From NCBI GenBank assembly GCA_049671305.1, contig JBATUR010000005.1, forward strand, positions 1-64,000: a DNA stretch of 64,000 bases, read 5' to 3'. The notes beneath the pieces were generated by a model, which was given only the letters and a program-made list of their open reading frames with translations, was not told the origin of the DNA and did no database searches. The translations under genes were made by a program, and so were the position numbers. The stretch comes from CADCTM01 sp049671305. Lineage in GTDB: Bacteria; Cyanobacteriota; Cyanobacteriia; Cyanobacteriales; Coleofasciculaceae. Below are positions 35,449-44,187 of this stretch, piece by piece (the first letter of the stretch is position 1; each line of letters starts with the position of its first letter).

Positions 35449-36222
35449 TTAGTCGGTGCCACTCATGAATTTTTTCAGTGAGTCCAGACCTTTTTTCACG
35501 CGCCGCGAGACGGTTACGACGCTGATATCTAATCTTTCTGCGACTTCTTTTTGGGTTAAGTCGTGTAAAAATACAAATTCTAGAACGTCGCGAGTACGTT
35601 TTTCTAGATGGGATAAGGCTTGTTGAAGACGAATTTGGTCTTCTTGGGCTAGCTGAAAGCTACGGTATTTGGGATCGGGTACAAGTTCCCCTAAACTTGT
35701 TGTGCCTTCGTCACCATCACCGACTGGTGTATCAAGGCTTAGAGGTTCGCGATTTTGATGTGCTAACTTAATTTCTTGCCACTCAGCAAGTGAAATTTCT
35801 AGGGCGGCGGCGATTTCGTAATCTGCTGGTTGTCGATTCAGTTTAACTCGTAGATTTTGAGTGATTTCGACTGATTGTTGACGTAAAGCTAGCCAGCGTC
35901 TGGGAATACGAACTGAACAACCGCGATCGCGCAAATAATGCTGAATTTCTCCCCGAATGTAGGGAATTGCAAATGAACTAAAAGCACTGCCCTTGGTCGT
36001 ATCAAAGCGTTCTATTGCCCGAATCAAACCAATACTTCCTACCTGAAGTAAGTCTTCGTAACTTTCGCTACATTGATTAACCCAATGATGGGCTTCTTTT
36101 CTAACCAAGCCAAAATTAAGCCCAACTATTTGGTTGCGAATTTCTGCAGAGCCAAGGCGCTGGTATTCTCTCAATAATCTTAAGCTTTCGTGTTTTAGTT
36201 CGTTAGCAACAGAGGTATGCAT
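35449..36222 (-). CDS. sigF: Group 3 RNA polymerase sigma factor SigF
   Basis: The 257-residue protein has sigma regions 2 (QIVGLNFGLVRKEAHHWVNQC, YEDLLQVGSIGLIRAIERF), 3 and 4 (RTRDVLEFVFLHDLTQKEVAERLDISVVTVSRRVKKGL). The spacing EIQHYLRDRG and SLDTPVGDGDEG matches cyanobacterial SigF. I start at MHTSVANELKHE (36222), eight codons inside the longest frame, by alignment to the family. SigF directs motility and pilus genes in Synechocystis. No anti-sigma factor is adjacent. Confidence 0.9.
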   Translation of the reverse strand: MHTSVANELKHESLRLLREYQRLGSAEIRNQIVGLNFGLVRKEAHHWVNQCSESYEDLLQVGSIGLIRAIERFDTTKGSAFSSFAIPYIRGEIQHYLRDRGCSVRIPRRWLALRQQSVEITQNLRVKLNRQPADYEIAAALEISLAEWQEIKLAHQNREPLSLDTPVGDGDEGTTSLGELVPDPKYRSFQLAQEDQIRLQQALSHLEKRTRDVLEFVFLHDLTQKEVAERLDISVVTVSRRVKKGLDSLKKFMSGTD

Positions 36223-36663
36223 GGCAAGATTTGGGTGGTAGAGCACAATCTGAATCAGGGATGCTCAATCGTTGAGTTAATCCCTTTAGTAAAGTTTACG
36301 CTGTGATTTTAAACACAAGCGTTAATTTGTAGAAGCGTCGTAGCACCCATGACATCTAAAGATCCTAGCACTCAAAAAAGATCGACGACTTGCTGGTAAT
36401 CTTTATTTTTTATAAGTATCCAGGAAACTTGTCTGTTAATTTTACCAGCTAAATCAGATTTCAGAAAACAGCACTTGTACTGAGTTAAATCATGATCACA
36501 AGTGATACTCTCAACTTTAGTGTGTTCAATTGGCAAGCTGATACATTGTCTAGCTGTGTTTGACTTGATTGCTCAATCGCTTAAAAATAAGATACTCCCC
36601 ACCATCGGTAAGGTGAGGAGCATATTGATTGAGTGAGGAACGCTCAAATCAATTTAAGTCAAA
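36223..36663. other. Intergenic region between psbO and sigF
   Basis: The 441-bp stretch contains the psbO terminator at its distal end and presumably the sigF promoter. No open frame with coding character and no further repeat were seen. Confidence 0.45.
36581..36620 (-). terminator. Terminator of psbO
   Basis: On the minus strand, CTCCTCACC pairs with GGTGGGGAG (one G-U pair) across an eight-base loop, followed after a few bases by TTATTTTT. It lies about 45 bp after the psbO stop codon. Confidence 0.75.
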
Positions 36664-37497
36664 TTAACCTTGTTCGGGTTCAACACGGGCGTAAAAGATA
36701 CCCCGAATTCTGACTTCTTTAGGATCAGCAGCACCTAAGTCTGTATCAGAAGGTTGATCGCTTTCAAATGTTCCAGCAACTTCGCCTGTACGACTATCGA
36801 CTTTGGCGACTTGCAGGGAAATTTTGCCAAGTCTCGTTTGGACGCGCTTAATGTTACTACGATCTAGGTTATCCTTATCGGCTCTAGAGGGAAGAGCAAC
36901 CGCATTGTCATAACCAGAAGCAACACCACGTCCTTTAGGATCGAGGAAAACAGCTCCACGGTAGGAAGGGACTTTGAAACTACCTTCAAAATCTGTGGAA
37001 GTGTTGATACTCTCAACACCAGGCTGACTTTTCGCCACTAAATCTTTAATTGTAAAGAGGAAGGGAACTTGCTCTCCACCAGGCAACTGGACTGTAATTG
37101 CCTGAAAATCTAGCCCTTCTTTTTCTACAAAAGTTAAGCTACCATCAGCATCAATTTTTAAATCACCTCGCACTTGATCAAGGCTAGAGGTGTACCGAGT
37201 TAATAATTTACCAGGAACAAATTCTGCCTCTTGACGTTTATTTGCTGGTTCTTCCTTGACAAAAAACGTAGTTGGCTGTACGCATAAATCAACCATCACA
37301 TAAGACTGGCTGCTATCGATAGGAATAGAGCCACGAGTTGTTTCTGATAATTGGGGACAGTTGTTAGCTAAACCCGTGTTTCTAATTTGGTCGTAAGTGA
37401 GTGGAACATCAGCCGCACTAGCCGGACCCTCACTACAAGCTGTTAATACCCCCAAGCACAAAGCTAGGAAGGCAACAATGATCGCGCGATACCTCAT
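36664..37497 (-). CDS. psbO: Photosystem II manganese-stabilising protein PsbO
   Basis: The 277-residue extrinsic photosystem II protein begins at the ATG at 37497, preceded by GAGG at six bases; a TTG four codons earlier is unlikely. It has a signal peptide ending near LGVLTACSEGPASA, in which a lipobox-like LTAC is visible. The mature N-terminus follows (PLTYDQIRNTGLANNCPQL). The disulfide cysteines, GSFKVPSYRGAVFLDPKGRG and the C-terminal VRIRGIFYARVE are conserved. It shields the Mn4CaO5 cluster in the lumen. Confidence 0.96.
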   Translation of the reverse strand: MRYRAIIVAFLALCLGVLTACSEGPASAADVPLTYDQIRNTGLANNCPQLSETTRGSIPIDSSQSYVMVDLCVQPTTFFVKEEPANKRQEAEFVPGKLLTRYTSSLDQVRGDLKIDADGSLTFVEKEGLDFQAITVQLPGGEQVPFLFTIKDLVAKSQPGVESINTSTDFEGSFKVPSYRGAVFLDPKGRGVASGYDNAVALPSRADKDNLDRSNIKRVQTRLGKISLQVAKVDSRTGEVAGTFESDQPSDTDLGAADPKEVRIRGIFYARVEPEQG

Positions 37498-37912
37498 GGT
37501 CAACCTCAATCGTCAATATCTGGTCTGAAAATTTTTCTTAGGTTAAGAAAAGTAAATTGAGTTTCGGTAAATCGGAGCCAAAAAGCTCTTGTCTTCAAGA
37601 CATCGCTCAAAGATGACCCAATTCACTTTCGACTCATGTTATATTTTGGGGCAAAAAAACAACTTCAGTTGGCGATGATCTCTGTTAAACCACTACCCTT
37701 GTTGAGCAAAGTTCTGGAGATGACACCGAAAGATGTAAGCCTCAAATCTTCTTTAGAGCATTGTACACGGGAAGAGTTGCCTTTAATCCTTATAAACTTA
37801 AAGCTCTTGTCATCTCACAATAGATATTGTGGTGGTAAAGCTCAAGGGCAGAGATTTTTCTCCCTTAGCTCTTACCAATCAAGTCAACCTAACTTCTTTT
37901 GATCTTAACGGC
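37498..37912. other. Intergenic region upstream of psbO
   Basis: This 415-bp region lies between divergent psbO and a small gene. A 13-bp palindrome TGTCTTcAAGACA occurs near 37592-37606. Promoter boxes could not be chosen with confidence. Confidence 0.4.
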
Positions 37913-38254
37913 ATGAATTGCGACAAACAGTTTGATTCAGGGCATTTACAAGTCAAACTACTAGCTATTACTAGTGATATTCGTGCTTTGGCACATAGTC
38001 ATCAAAACGACAGCCTTTCCTTGTTGGCTTTACTACGCGCCTTAGAAGAACTACATCGAGAGATTCGCGAAGATTTGTTTCAATCTTCATTACCCGATAA
38101 CCGACAGGCACTTTATGCTCTCCTCAAAGATATCGAAGAATCTGGAGGCTGGCCCTACATTGATCGCCTGAAATTGCAACTGTTGCTGTGTAATTTTCCC
38201 GAAAGCCTTGGGGAGACAACTACTAGCATTAGTAACGAAGAGCAAGCACTTTGA
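37913..38254 (+). CDS. Conserved hypothetical helical protein
   Basis: The 113-residue product starts at the ATG at 37913 (MNCDKQFDSGHLQVKLLAI). It is mostly helical, with LLALLRALEELHREIREDLFQSSLPDN and DIEESGGWPYIDRLKLQLLL. The frame is open upstream to a GTG at 37829, but the added residues are not helical in the same way. It lies 98 bp before the phosphoglucomutase gene. I do not know the function. Confidence 0.6.
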   Translation: MNCDKQFDSGHLQVKLLAITSDIRALAHSHQNDSLSLLALLRALEELHREIREDLFQSSLPDNRQALYALLKDIEESGGWPYIDRLKLQLLLCNFPESLGETTTSISNEEQAL

Positions 38255-38352
38255 TGGAGCACTAGAAAAATCAGGGACTGACAAATGATTGATGACCAAT
38301 GCTAAGATCCTGCCGTCAGTCTAGAAATTTCATTCATCAATACCTAATTCTT

Positions 38353-39795
38353 ATGGCAATTGCCGCAGATTCAATCAAGTTTGGGACAGATGGCTGGCGG
38401 GGCGTTATTGCAGCCGATTTTACCTTTGAGCGCTTGGCTTTGGTTGCCCCGGTGGCAGCCAAAATTCTGGCAAGTGTTTACGGTGGCGATACGGGCAGCA
38501 ATACGATCATTGTGGGCTACGACCGACGCTTTATGGCAGAAGATTTTGCCAAAAAAACTGCCGAAGTCGTCGCCGCCGCCGGATTTGATGTCATGCTTTC
38601 GGAAGGTTATGCCCCAACTCCAGCCTTTAGTTGGGCAGCCAAGCAACAAAACGCCCTAGGCGCGTTGGTAATTACGGCTAGTCATAATCCTGGAAACTAT
38701 CTGGGATTAAAAGTAAAAGGAGCTTTTGGCGGTTCGGTTTCGCCAGAGGTGACGCAACAAATTGAAGCCTTGCTAAGTGAGGAACCTTTAATTGCCCAAA
38801 CTCCTGGAAATATCCAGAGTTTCGATCCTTGGGCAAGCTATTGTGAGGTACTGCGGGCAAAAGTCGATTTAGCTCAAATTCAGGAGGTAATTCGCCAAGG
38901 CAAATTGACTGTTTTTGCAGATGTGATGCATGGTGCGGCGGCTAGTGGTTTGAGCCGAATTTTGGGAGTAGCGGTTGAGGAAATTAATACGAAGCGCGAT
39001 CCTTTATTTGGTGGTGGGGCGCCAGAACCCTTGCCGCGCTACCTTTCTCAGTTGTTTCGGGTAATGCGGACTCATCGGCGTCACAATGCCAATAGTCTGG
39101 CGGTGGGGTTGGTGTTTGATGGAGATAGCGATCGCATTGCCGCTGTTGATGGTAATGGCAACTTCCTCAGTTCCCAAATCCTCATCCCGATTTTGCTGGA
39201 ACATTTAGCCGAACGTCGTCAGTTTAGTGGAGAATTAGTCAAAACTATTAGTGGTTCTGATTTATTTCCCCGTGTGGCAGCGTTGTATGGGCTTGCGGTG
39301 TATGAAACGCCGATTGGTTATAAATATATTGCTGATCGGATGTTATCAACGCCTGTGTTGCTTGGTGGTGAGGAGTCGGGAGGTATTGGCTATGGTAATC
39401 ATATTCCAGAGCGAGATGCCTTACTTTCGGCATTGTATCTGTTGGAAGCCGTTGCACAATCGGGGCAAGATTTAAGCGACCTTTACAAAGGTTTGCAAGT
39501 ACGGACGGACTACTTTTCGGCTTATGATCGCATTGATTTGCATTTATCAGGGATGGATGTGCGATCGCGTTTACTAGAACAACTGCAAACTAAACCTTTA
39601 AGCGAAATCAATGGTCAAGCAGTAGTTGATTGTCAAACCACAGATGGCTACAAATTCCGTTTAGCTAATGATAGTTGGCTCTTGATTCGCTTTAGTGGCA
39701 CTGAACCAGTATTGCGTCTCTATTGTGAAGCTGCTACCCCAGAAGAAGCACGTAGTAACCTCAACTGGGCTGCAAATTGGGCAGACTCTGTATGA
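38353..39795 (+). CDS. Phosphoglucomutase/phosphomannomutase family protein
   Basis: The 480-residue alpha-D-phosphohexomutase starts MAIAADSIKFGTDGWRG. The phosphoserine loop TASHNPG places the active Ser at residue 110, the metal site is DGDSDRI, the sugar-binding loop is GGEESGG, and the phosphate-binding loop is RFSGTEP. It interconverts hexose 1- and 6-phosphates for glycogen and cell-envelope sugars. The start is the ATG at 38353; 18 more upstream codons are open but not family-like. Confidence 0.92.
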   Translation: MAIAADSIKFGTDGWRGVIAADFTFERLALVAPVAAKILASVYGGDTGSNTIIVGYDRRFMAEDFAKKTAEVVAAAGFDVMLSEGYAPTPAFSWAAKQQNALGALVITASHNPGNYLGLKVKGAFGGSVSPEVTQQIEALLSEEPLIAQTPGNIQSFDPWASYCEVLRAKVDLAQIQEVIRQGKLTVFADVMHGAAASGLSRILGVAVEEINTKRDPLFGGGAPEPLPRYLSQLFRVMRTHRRHNANSLAVGLVFDGDSDRIAAVDGNGNFLSSQILIPILLEHLAERRQFSGELVKTISGSDLFPRVAALYGLAVYETPIGYKYIADRMLSTPVLLGGEESGGIGYGNHIPERDALLSALYLLEAVAQSGQDLSDLYKGLQVRTDYFSAYDRIDLHLSGMDVRSRLLEQLQTKPLSEINGQAVVDCQTTDGYKFRLANDSWLLIRFSGTEPVLRLYCEAATPEEARSNLNWAANWADSV

Positions 39796-39840
39796 TTAGT
39801 GATGATTTGCTAATCATTTAATAATTCCCAATCTTTAAAA

Positions 39841-40419
39841 ATGACCAAACTCGTTGTCGCCACAGGAAATTCCGGTAAGCTGCAGGAGATGCAGACATAC
39901 TTAGCCGATTTAGGGTGGGAATTACAATTAAAGCCACCGGAATTAGACATAGAAGAAACCGGGGAAACATTTACCGCTAATGCTTGCCTGAAGGCGTCTG
40001 AGGTGGCATTGGCGACGGGGGAATGGGCGATCGCTGATGATTCAGGGTTAGAAGTTGATGCCCTTGGCGGCGCTCCTGGCATCTATTCAGCACGTTATGG
40101 TAAGACAGACGCCGAAAGGATTGAGCGCTTACTTAGGGAATTGGGCAATCAATCAAATCGAGGGGCGCAGTTTGTCTGTGTTGTGGCTATTTCTCGTCCT
40201 AATGGTGCGATCGCTTTTCAACAAGAGGGCATCTGCCGGGGTGAAATTTTATACTCAAGAAAGGGTGAGGGCGGTTTTGGCTACGATCCGATCTTTTATC
40301 TACCAGAACAACAATTGACCTTTGCTCAGATGACAGGGGAAATGAAGCGGCTTTACAGTCATCGTGGTAAGGCGTTTGAAAAACTACTGCCTCAGTTGAA
40401 AGTAGGAATTGGGGAGTAG
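39841..40419 (+). CDS. rdgB: dITP/XTP pyrophosphatase
   Basis: The 192-residue HAM1/RdgB protein shows VVATGNSGKLQEMQTYLADLGW, EETGETFTANACLKA, the catalytic DDSGLEVDALGGAPGIYSARY and GFGYDPIFYLP. It hydrolyses non-canonical purine triphosphates to keep them out of DNA. It lies 45 bp after the phosphohexomutase gene and may be co-transcribed. Confidence 0.95.
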   Translation: MTKLVVATGNSGKLQEMQTYLADLGWELQLKPPELDIEETGETFTANACLKASEVALATGEWAIADDSGLEVDALGGAPGIYSARYGKTDAERIERLLRELGNQSNRGAQFVCVVAISRPNGAIAFQQEGICRGEILYSRKGEGGFGYDPIFYLPEQQLTFAQMTGEMKRLYSHRGKAFEKLLPQLKVGIGE

Positions 40420-40456
40420 AAGATCCTCTTCTAATTTTGCCTATCACCCAACATTT

Positions 40457-40485
40457 GTAGAGACGTTTCGGCGAAACGTCTCTAC
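40457..40485. repeat. 29-bp perfect palindrome between rdgB and glnB
   Basis: Two 13-bp arms (GTAGAGACGTTTC and its complement) flank GGC. It lies between the convergent rdgB and glnB genes, so it may also act as a terminator hairpin. It resembles the 28-bp GTAGGGGCG-type palindromes in layout and outer bases, but is a different subtype. Confidence 0.8.
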
Positions 40486-40494
40486 TATTGCTAG

Positions 40495-40833
40495 TTAAAC
40501 TGCTTCTAGATTCTTTTCTCCTGTCCGAATACGGATCACTTGATCGACAGGACTAATGAATATTTTCCCGTCGCCAATTTCACCTGTTCTCGCGGCGGCG
40601 ATCACTTTTTCGACTACCATATCAACTTGGTTGTCTTCTACAACAATTTCCACCTTCAGCTTTTGCAGAAATTCAACTGTAAACTCAGAACCTCTATAAC
40701 GTTCCATTTGACCTTTCTGGCGTCCAAACCCTCTGACTTCAGAGACTGTCATGCCAACAATTCCGGCGTTGACTAAGGCGATTTTTACTTCGTCTAGTTT
40801 GAAGGGACGAATGATTGCTTCTACTTTTTTCAA
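40495..40833 (-). CDS. glnB: Nitrogen regulatory protein PII
   Basis: The 112-residue PII protein has the T-loop GFGRQKGQMERYRGSEF with Ser49, the B-loop TGEIGDGKIF and the C-loop. It senses 2-oxoglutarate and ATP/ADP and controls NAGK, PipX and transport. Residue 51 is Phe, where most PII proteins have Tyr. The gene is preceded by AGGAG and an NtcA-type site, consistent with induction under nitrogen limitation. Confidence 0.96.
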   Translation of the reverse strand: MKKVEAIIRPFKLDEVKIALVNAGIVGMTVSEVRGFGRQKGQMERYRGSEFTVEFLQKLKVEIVVEDNQVDMVVEKVIAAARTGEIGDGKIFISPVDQVIRIRTGEKNLEAV

Positions 40834-40915
40834 TGTCTATTGCTCCTCACGTTTTTCTATCTATCTTTATAGACCCAGCATGACACTTTCTATCATCGCC
40901 TCTAATCAAATTTTT

Positions 40916-40929
40916 GTAACAAAAGATAC
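40916..40929 (-). promoter_or_regulatory. NtcA-binding site upstream of glnB
   Basis: On the minus strand the sequence GTATCTTTTGTTAC matches GTA-N8-TAC exactly. A -10-like TGATAG lies 20 bp downstream (40890-40895), the spacing of class II NtcA-activated promoters. The site is 83 bp from the glnB start codon. Confidence 0.7.
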
Positions 40930-40985
40930 TGTTTACTAGAGTGAACTCATTTTGCGGTACTAATGATGCTTTTGAGCCACAAATT

Positions 40986-42176
40986 TTAGAGCAGCATGAG
41001 CAAGTGCTCAATCAAGCTTTGTCCTGCCTGCTCAAGGTTATCGTCTAGGAAGAAAGTCAAGCTACGGATGCGGATATCATCGATTTTAAGATCAAGCGGT
41101 TGTTTTAGAGGAGTCGGATAAATTAGAAAGGCGTCTGTGCATTTTGTGGCTTTGGCATAGCTAATCATTTGGTGAATATCAGGATCAGCGGCGCGATCAG
41201 GAGCTTTATATTTAGTATCCAATACAGCTCGTACAACGCCCGTATCAGCATGGCAAAGTAGTAAGTCGATACGAAAGTGCCGATTCTGACCAATTTCTAT
41301 CTGATGCTGCTTGTTGACAAAAAAGCCTAAAGGTGGGTTTTCTTGAAGCCATTGGGCAACAAAAAGTTCATAAAGTTTTGCCATGTCAATTATGAAAGGT
41401 ATCATTGCTCTGTCTCCTTTTTGATGACTCGCTCCGCTACTATCTAAAAAGAAGCGACACAGGGCGTGTAAGGGTCGATAATCCTCATTAAGTCGGTTGT
41501 ATCGCCCTACACAGTCTGCTGAAGAGCTAGGCTGAAGCGTCACTAAACCTTGTAAAACATGATAGGCTTGTCGCACTATTGGGGACACTCTTTCGGAACA
41601 TAGACCACTGCGACCAATGATAAAAAGTGTCCAAGCAAGAATCTGGTTTTCTTTAATGTCGCCAGTTTGTTCTTGATAGTTGCAATTAAGTTTAATATTC
41701 CAGGGCTTTTGGATAGTTTGTTGAATATTTATTCGCCCTCGAATATAGGCTAGTTGAGCAGTTTGAGGGATATAGGCGCGATGAAATCCTTTACGCCCTC
41801 TTTCAAGAATACGAAGAGCTAAAAGATGAGCCAAATGATTATAAAAATCTTCTATTGATTGACAATTAGTTAATCCTTCTAGAAAGCGAAAGCTTTTCAA
41901 TTGGTAAGCGTATTCCAACATCCCAAATAAGTTTGTGAGTTCAACTTTAGGAAGTAGGATTAAGTTAAATTCTGGTGTTAAGGGAATATGACCTACCCAG
42001 CCTTGAGAAGTCAGTTTCCACTTGTCGCTAGTTTGAAAAGATGGCACTTCTACCTTGACTTGATTTTTATAATTACGCCACAAGGCTGATTCAATTTCCG
42101 GATTAATTTCGTCTCGTCCCAACTTTCGAGGAACATATTCAGTTAACTCAATACTTTGTGTCTTATTCATGGACAA
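40986..42176 (-). CDS. mcrC: McrC-like restriction endonuclease subunit
   Basis: The 396-residue protein resembles McrC. It has an N-terminal beta-rich part, a helical middle (FLEGLTNCQSIEDFYNHLAHLLALRILERGRKGF, YIRGRINIQQTI) and a C-terminal PD-(D/E)xK nuclease fold with RIDLLLCHADTG and VLDTKYKA. McrC is the nuclease of modification-dependent McrBC systems and stimulates the GTPase of McrB. It overlaps the mcrB stop by 14 nt and must be co-translated. Target modification is unknown. Confidence 0.88.
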   Translation of the reverse strand: MSMNKTQSIELTEYVPRKLGRDEINPEIESALWRNYKNQVKVEVPSFQTSDKWKLTSQGWVGHIPLTPEFNLILLPKVELTNLFGMLEYAYQLKSFRFLEGLTNCQSIEDFYNHLAHLLALRILERGRKGFHRAYIPQTAQLAYIRGRINIQQTIQKPWNIKLNCNYQEQTGDIKENQILAWTLFIIGRSGLCSERVSPIVRQAYHVLQGLVTLQPSSSADCVGRYNRLNEDYRPLHALCRFFLDSSGASHQKGDRAMIPFIIDMAKLYELFVAQWLQENPPLGFFVNKQHQIEIGQNRHFRIDLLLCHADTGVVRAVLDTKYKAPDRAADPDIHQMISYAKATKCTDAFLIYPTPLKQPLDLKIDDIRIRSLTFFLDDNLEQAGQSLIEHLLMLL

Positions 42177-44187
42177 TATTCTGTTTTATTTTGACCCAGC
42201 AAAATTCATCTGCTTTTTCCAACTGGTCAAAAAAGTATTCTTCTAAATACGGTTCAATTTCCATTTTCCAGATGTCTTCGATTTGTTCGCTTAGGTTTTC
42301 TGTTAAAAAGAAAGAGATGCCAATTTCATAATGTTTATTGGCGATTGCATTATTTAAGTGCTTCAGCATTTCAATCAATCCATCTACCGGAAATCCTGTT
42401 TTATGCTTTTCGTGATATCGTTTTAATACTTGATAATTAGGACGAAGTTCGATAAATGCAAACCGACGACGTAAGGCATGATCGACTAAAGCAATAGAGC
42501 GGTCTGCTGTGTTCATTGTACCGATTATACGGACATTTTCGGGAATGCTAAAGAGTTCATTACTTCCCGATAAACGGATTTTTTTGTTACGATACTCTAG
42601 TAAATACATTAATTCGCCAAAGACTTGAGCTAGATTGGCGCGATTAATTTCATCGATGATTAGAACACATAAACCTTGGCGAGATTCGGCTTTTTTGCAG
42701 AATTCAAGAAAGCGCCCTGGAATTAGGGGATAAGTTAATTTTCCATCTTGACTTTGGGGGCGAATGCCTTGAATAAAGTCTTCATAAGAATAGGCAGGAT
42801 GGAGTTGTAGGAGTTCTAAAAAGCCATCTGTACCGCTGATTAAATGTTTGGCAAGTTTATCGGCTATGTAGGTTTTTCCTGTTCCTGGTGAACCTTGGAA
42901 TATTGCTTGTTTTTTGCGGTTAATTGCGCGTAGCCAATAGATTAATTCTGTTTCATCAAAACTTGTCTGTTCTACAACTTGAAGTAGAGTAGATTCAGGA
43001 ATTGGTAATAATGAATTGATCCGTTCTCGAATAATCAGCAATTGTTCATCATAATGATCCATATCTTCTTCCTTGTCAAGAAGTTCTAATACTCTATGGA
43101 AATCCTCAATAGCTTGCTGCTTATTCTCTAGCTCAAAGTAGGCACAACCTCTTTGATAATAAGCTAGAGCAAAATTGGGATTAATCTTCAGTGTTTGGTT
43201 GTAATCCTGAATTGCTGCCTCGTAATCTTCAAGCTTATAATAGGCATTTCCTCGGTTATAATAACCGTCCGAATTGTTGATCTGAATGAGGAGTAATTGA
43301 TTATAGTCTAATATTGCTCCCTCAATATCTCCTAATTCAGCCTTAGCTTGCCCTCTGTAACTATAAGCATTAGCTAAGTTGGGAGCTTTTTCTATTGCTA
43401 TGCTAAATTCTGTAATGGCATCTTGATAGTTTTGTGCTTGATATTTTATAATGCCTCCATCTAAGAAACTTTTACCCCATTTTTTCATCGAAGGATTTAA
43501 GTATTCTCGGAGCGCTCCTTCCGGCTTATCGCTAGTGGCTAACAGAAATAGTGGGAACAGACCTTCAAATGTTTGTTTGATTTGATTAATTAGATGTTCT
43601 TTGGAGGACGATAATACTTGCTCTGGCTTTAGATGTATACTAATCTGAATATTTTTATTGGCACTATTTTTCCGAGCCAGATACCTTAGCCAATCGCCTA
43701 AAAGATTAGCCTTATCAAGATCTTTCTTGGACGAACAGTGCAAACAGTAATCTTCAGTCAGTTGAGTTTTTTGAAGTATAATCTCTTTTACTATGTTATC
43801 TTGATAATTTTTTATAAATCGTTGTTTGTCAGGACTCCTCTCAGTGATAAATAGACCGAAACGCAACTCTTCTTTGACAATTGTTAAAAAGAAATTAGCA
43901 CTATTTCTCTTGTTTTCTACTGCTCTTGCCGATATATTATAGAACATTGCCTTATAGTTTAAAATCGGTAAGCAATTGATGTCGAGGCGCTTGCTAATGC
44001 CACCAGGTAGTTGAGCAGCTAAATGACGGTAAAGCTCCTGTAGTGGCTTTTCAACACACTTTTTAAATTCTTCTTCATACTCTAAATAAAAATCATCCTC
44101 GTCTTCTGTAGAGTTCTTCAGTTTTGCAAGAACCTCAAAGGTTTCTACTGAGAATGGGCATTCTGGATGTATACTAACGTCTGCCAT
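42163..44187 (-). CDS. mcrB: McrB-like GTPase with N-terminal unknown domain and TPR array
   Basis: The AAA+ domain (about residues 415-660) has Walker A FQGSPGTGKT near 432, Walker B/signature VLIIDEINRANLAQVFGELMYLLE and sensor GTMNTADRSI, all typical of McrB GTPases. Before it lie three to four TPRs (about 245-385, AYSYRGQAKAELGDIEGAI, DGYYNRGNAYYKLEDYEAAI). The first 240 residues are a domain I do not recognise, with FGLFITERSPDKQRF. The usual N-terminal modified-cytosine-binding domain is thus replaced. It forms a two-gene operon with mcrC. Confidence 0.88.
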   Translation of the reverse strand: MADVSIHPECPFSVETFEVLAKLKNSTEDEDDFYLEYEEEFKKCVEKPLQELYRHLAAQLPGGISKRLDINCLPILNYKAMFYNISARAVENKRNSANFFLTIVKEELRFGLFITERSPDKQRFIKNYQDNIVKEIILQKTQLTEDYCLHCSSKKDLDKANLLGDWLRYLARKNSANKNIQISIHLKPEQVLSSSKEHLINQIKQTFEGLFPLFLLATSDKPEGALREYLNPSMKKWGKSFLDGGIIKYQAQNYQDAITEFSIAIEKAPNLANAYSYRGQAKAELGDIEGAILDYNQLLLIQINNSDGYYNRGNAYYKLEDYEAAIQDYNQTLKINPNFALAYYQRGCAYFELENKQQAIEDFHRVLELLDKEEDMDHYDEQLLIIRERINSLLPIPESTLLQVVEQTSFDETELIYWLRAINRKKQAIFQGSPGTGKTYIADKLAKHLISGTDGFLELLQLHPAYSYEDFIQGIRPQSQDGKLTYPLIPGRFLEFCKKAESRQGLCVLIIDEINRANLAQVFGELMYLLEYRNKKIRLSGSNELFSIPENVRIIGTMNTADRSIALVDHALRRRFAFIELRPNYQVLKRYHEKHKTGFPVDGLIEMLKHLNNAIANKHYEIGISFFLTENLSEQIEDIWKMEIEPYLEEYFFDQLEKADEFCWVKIKQNIVHE

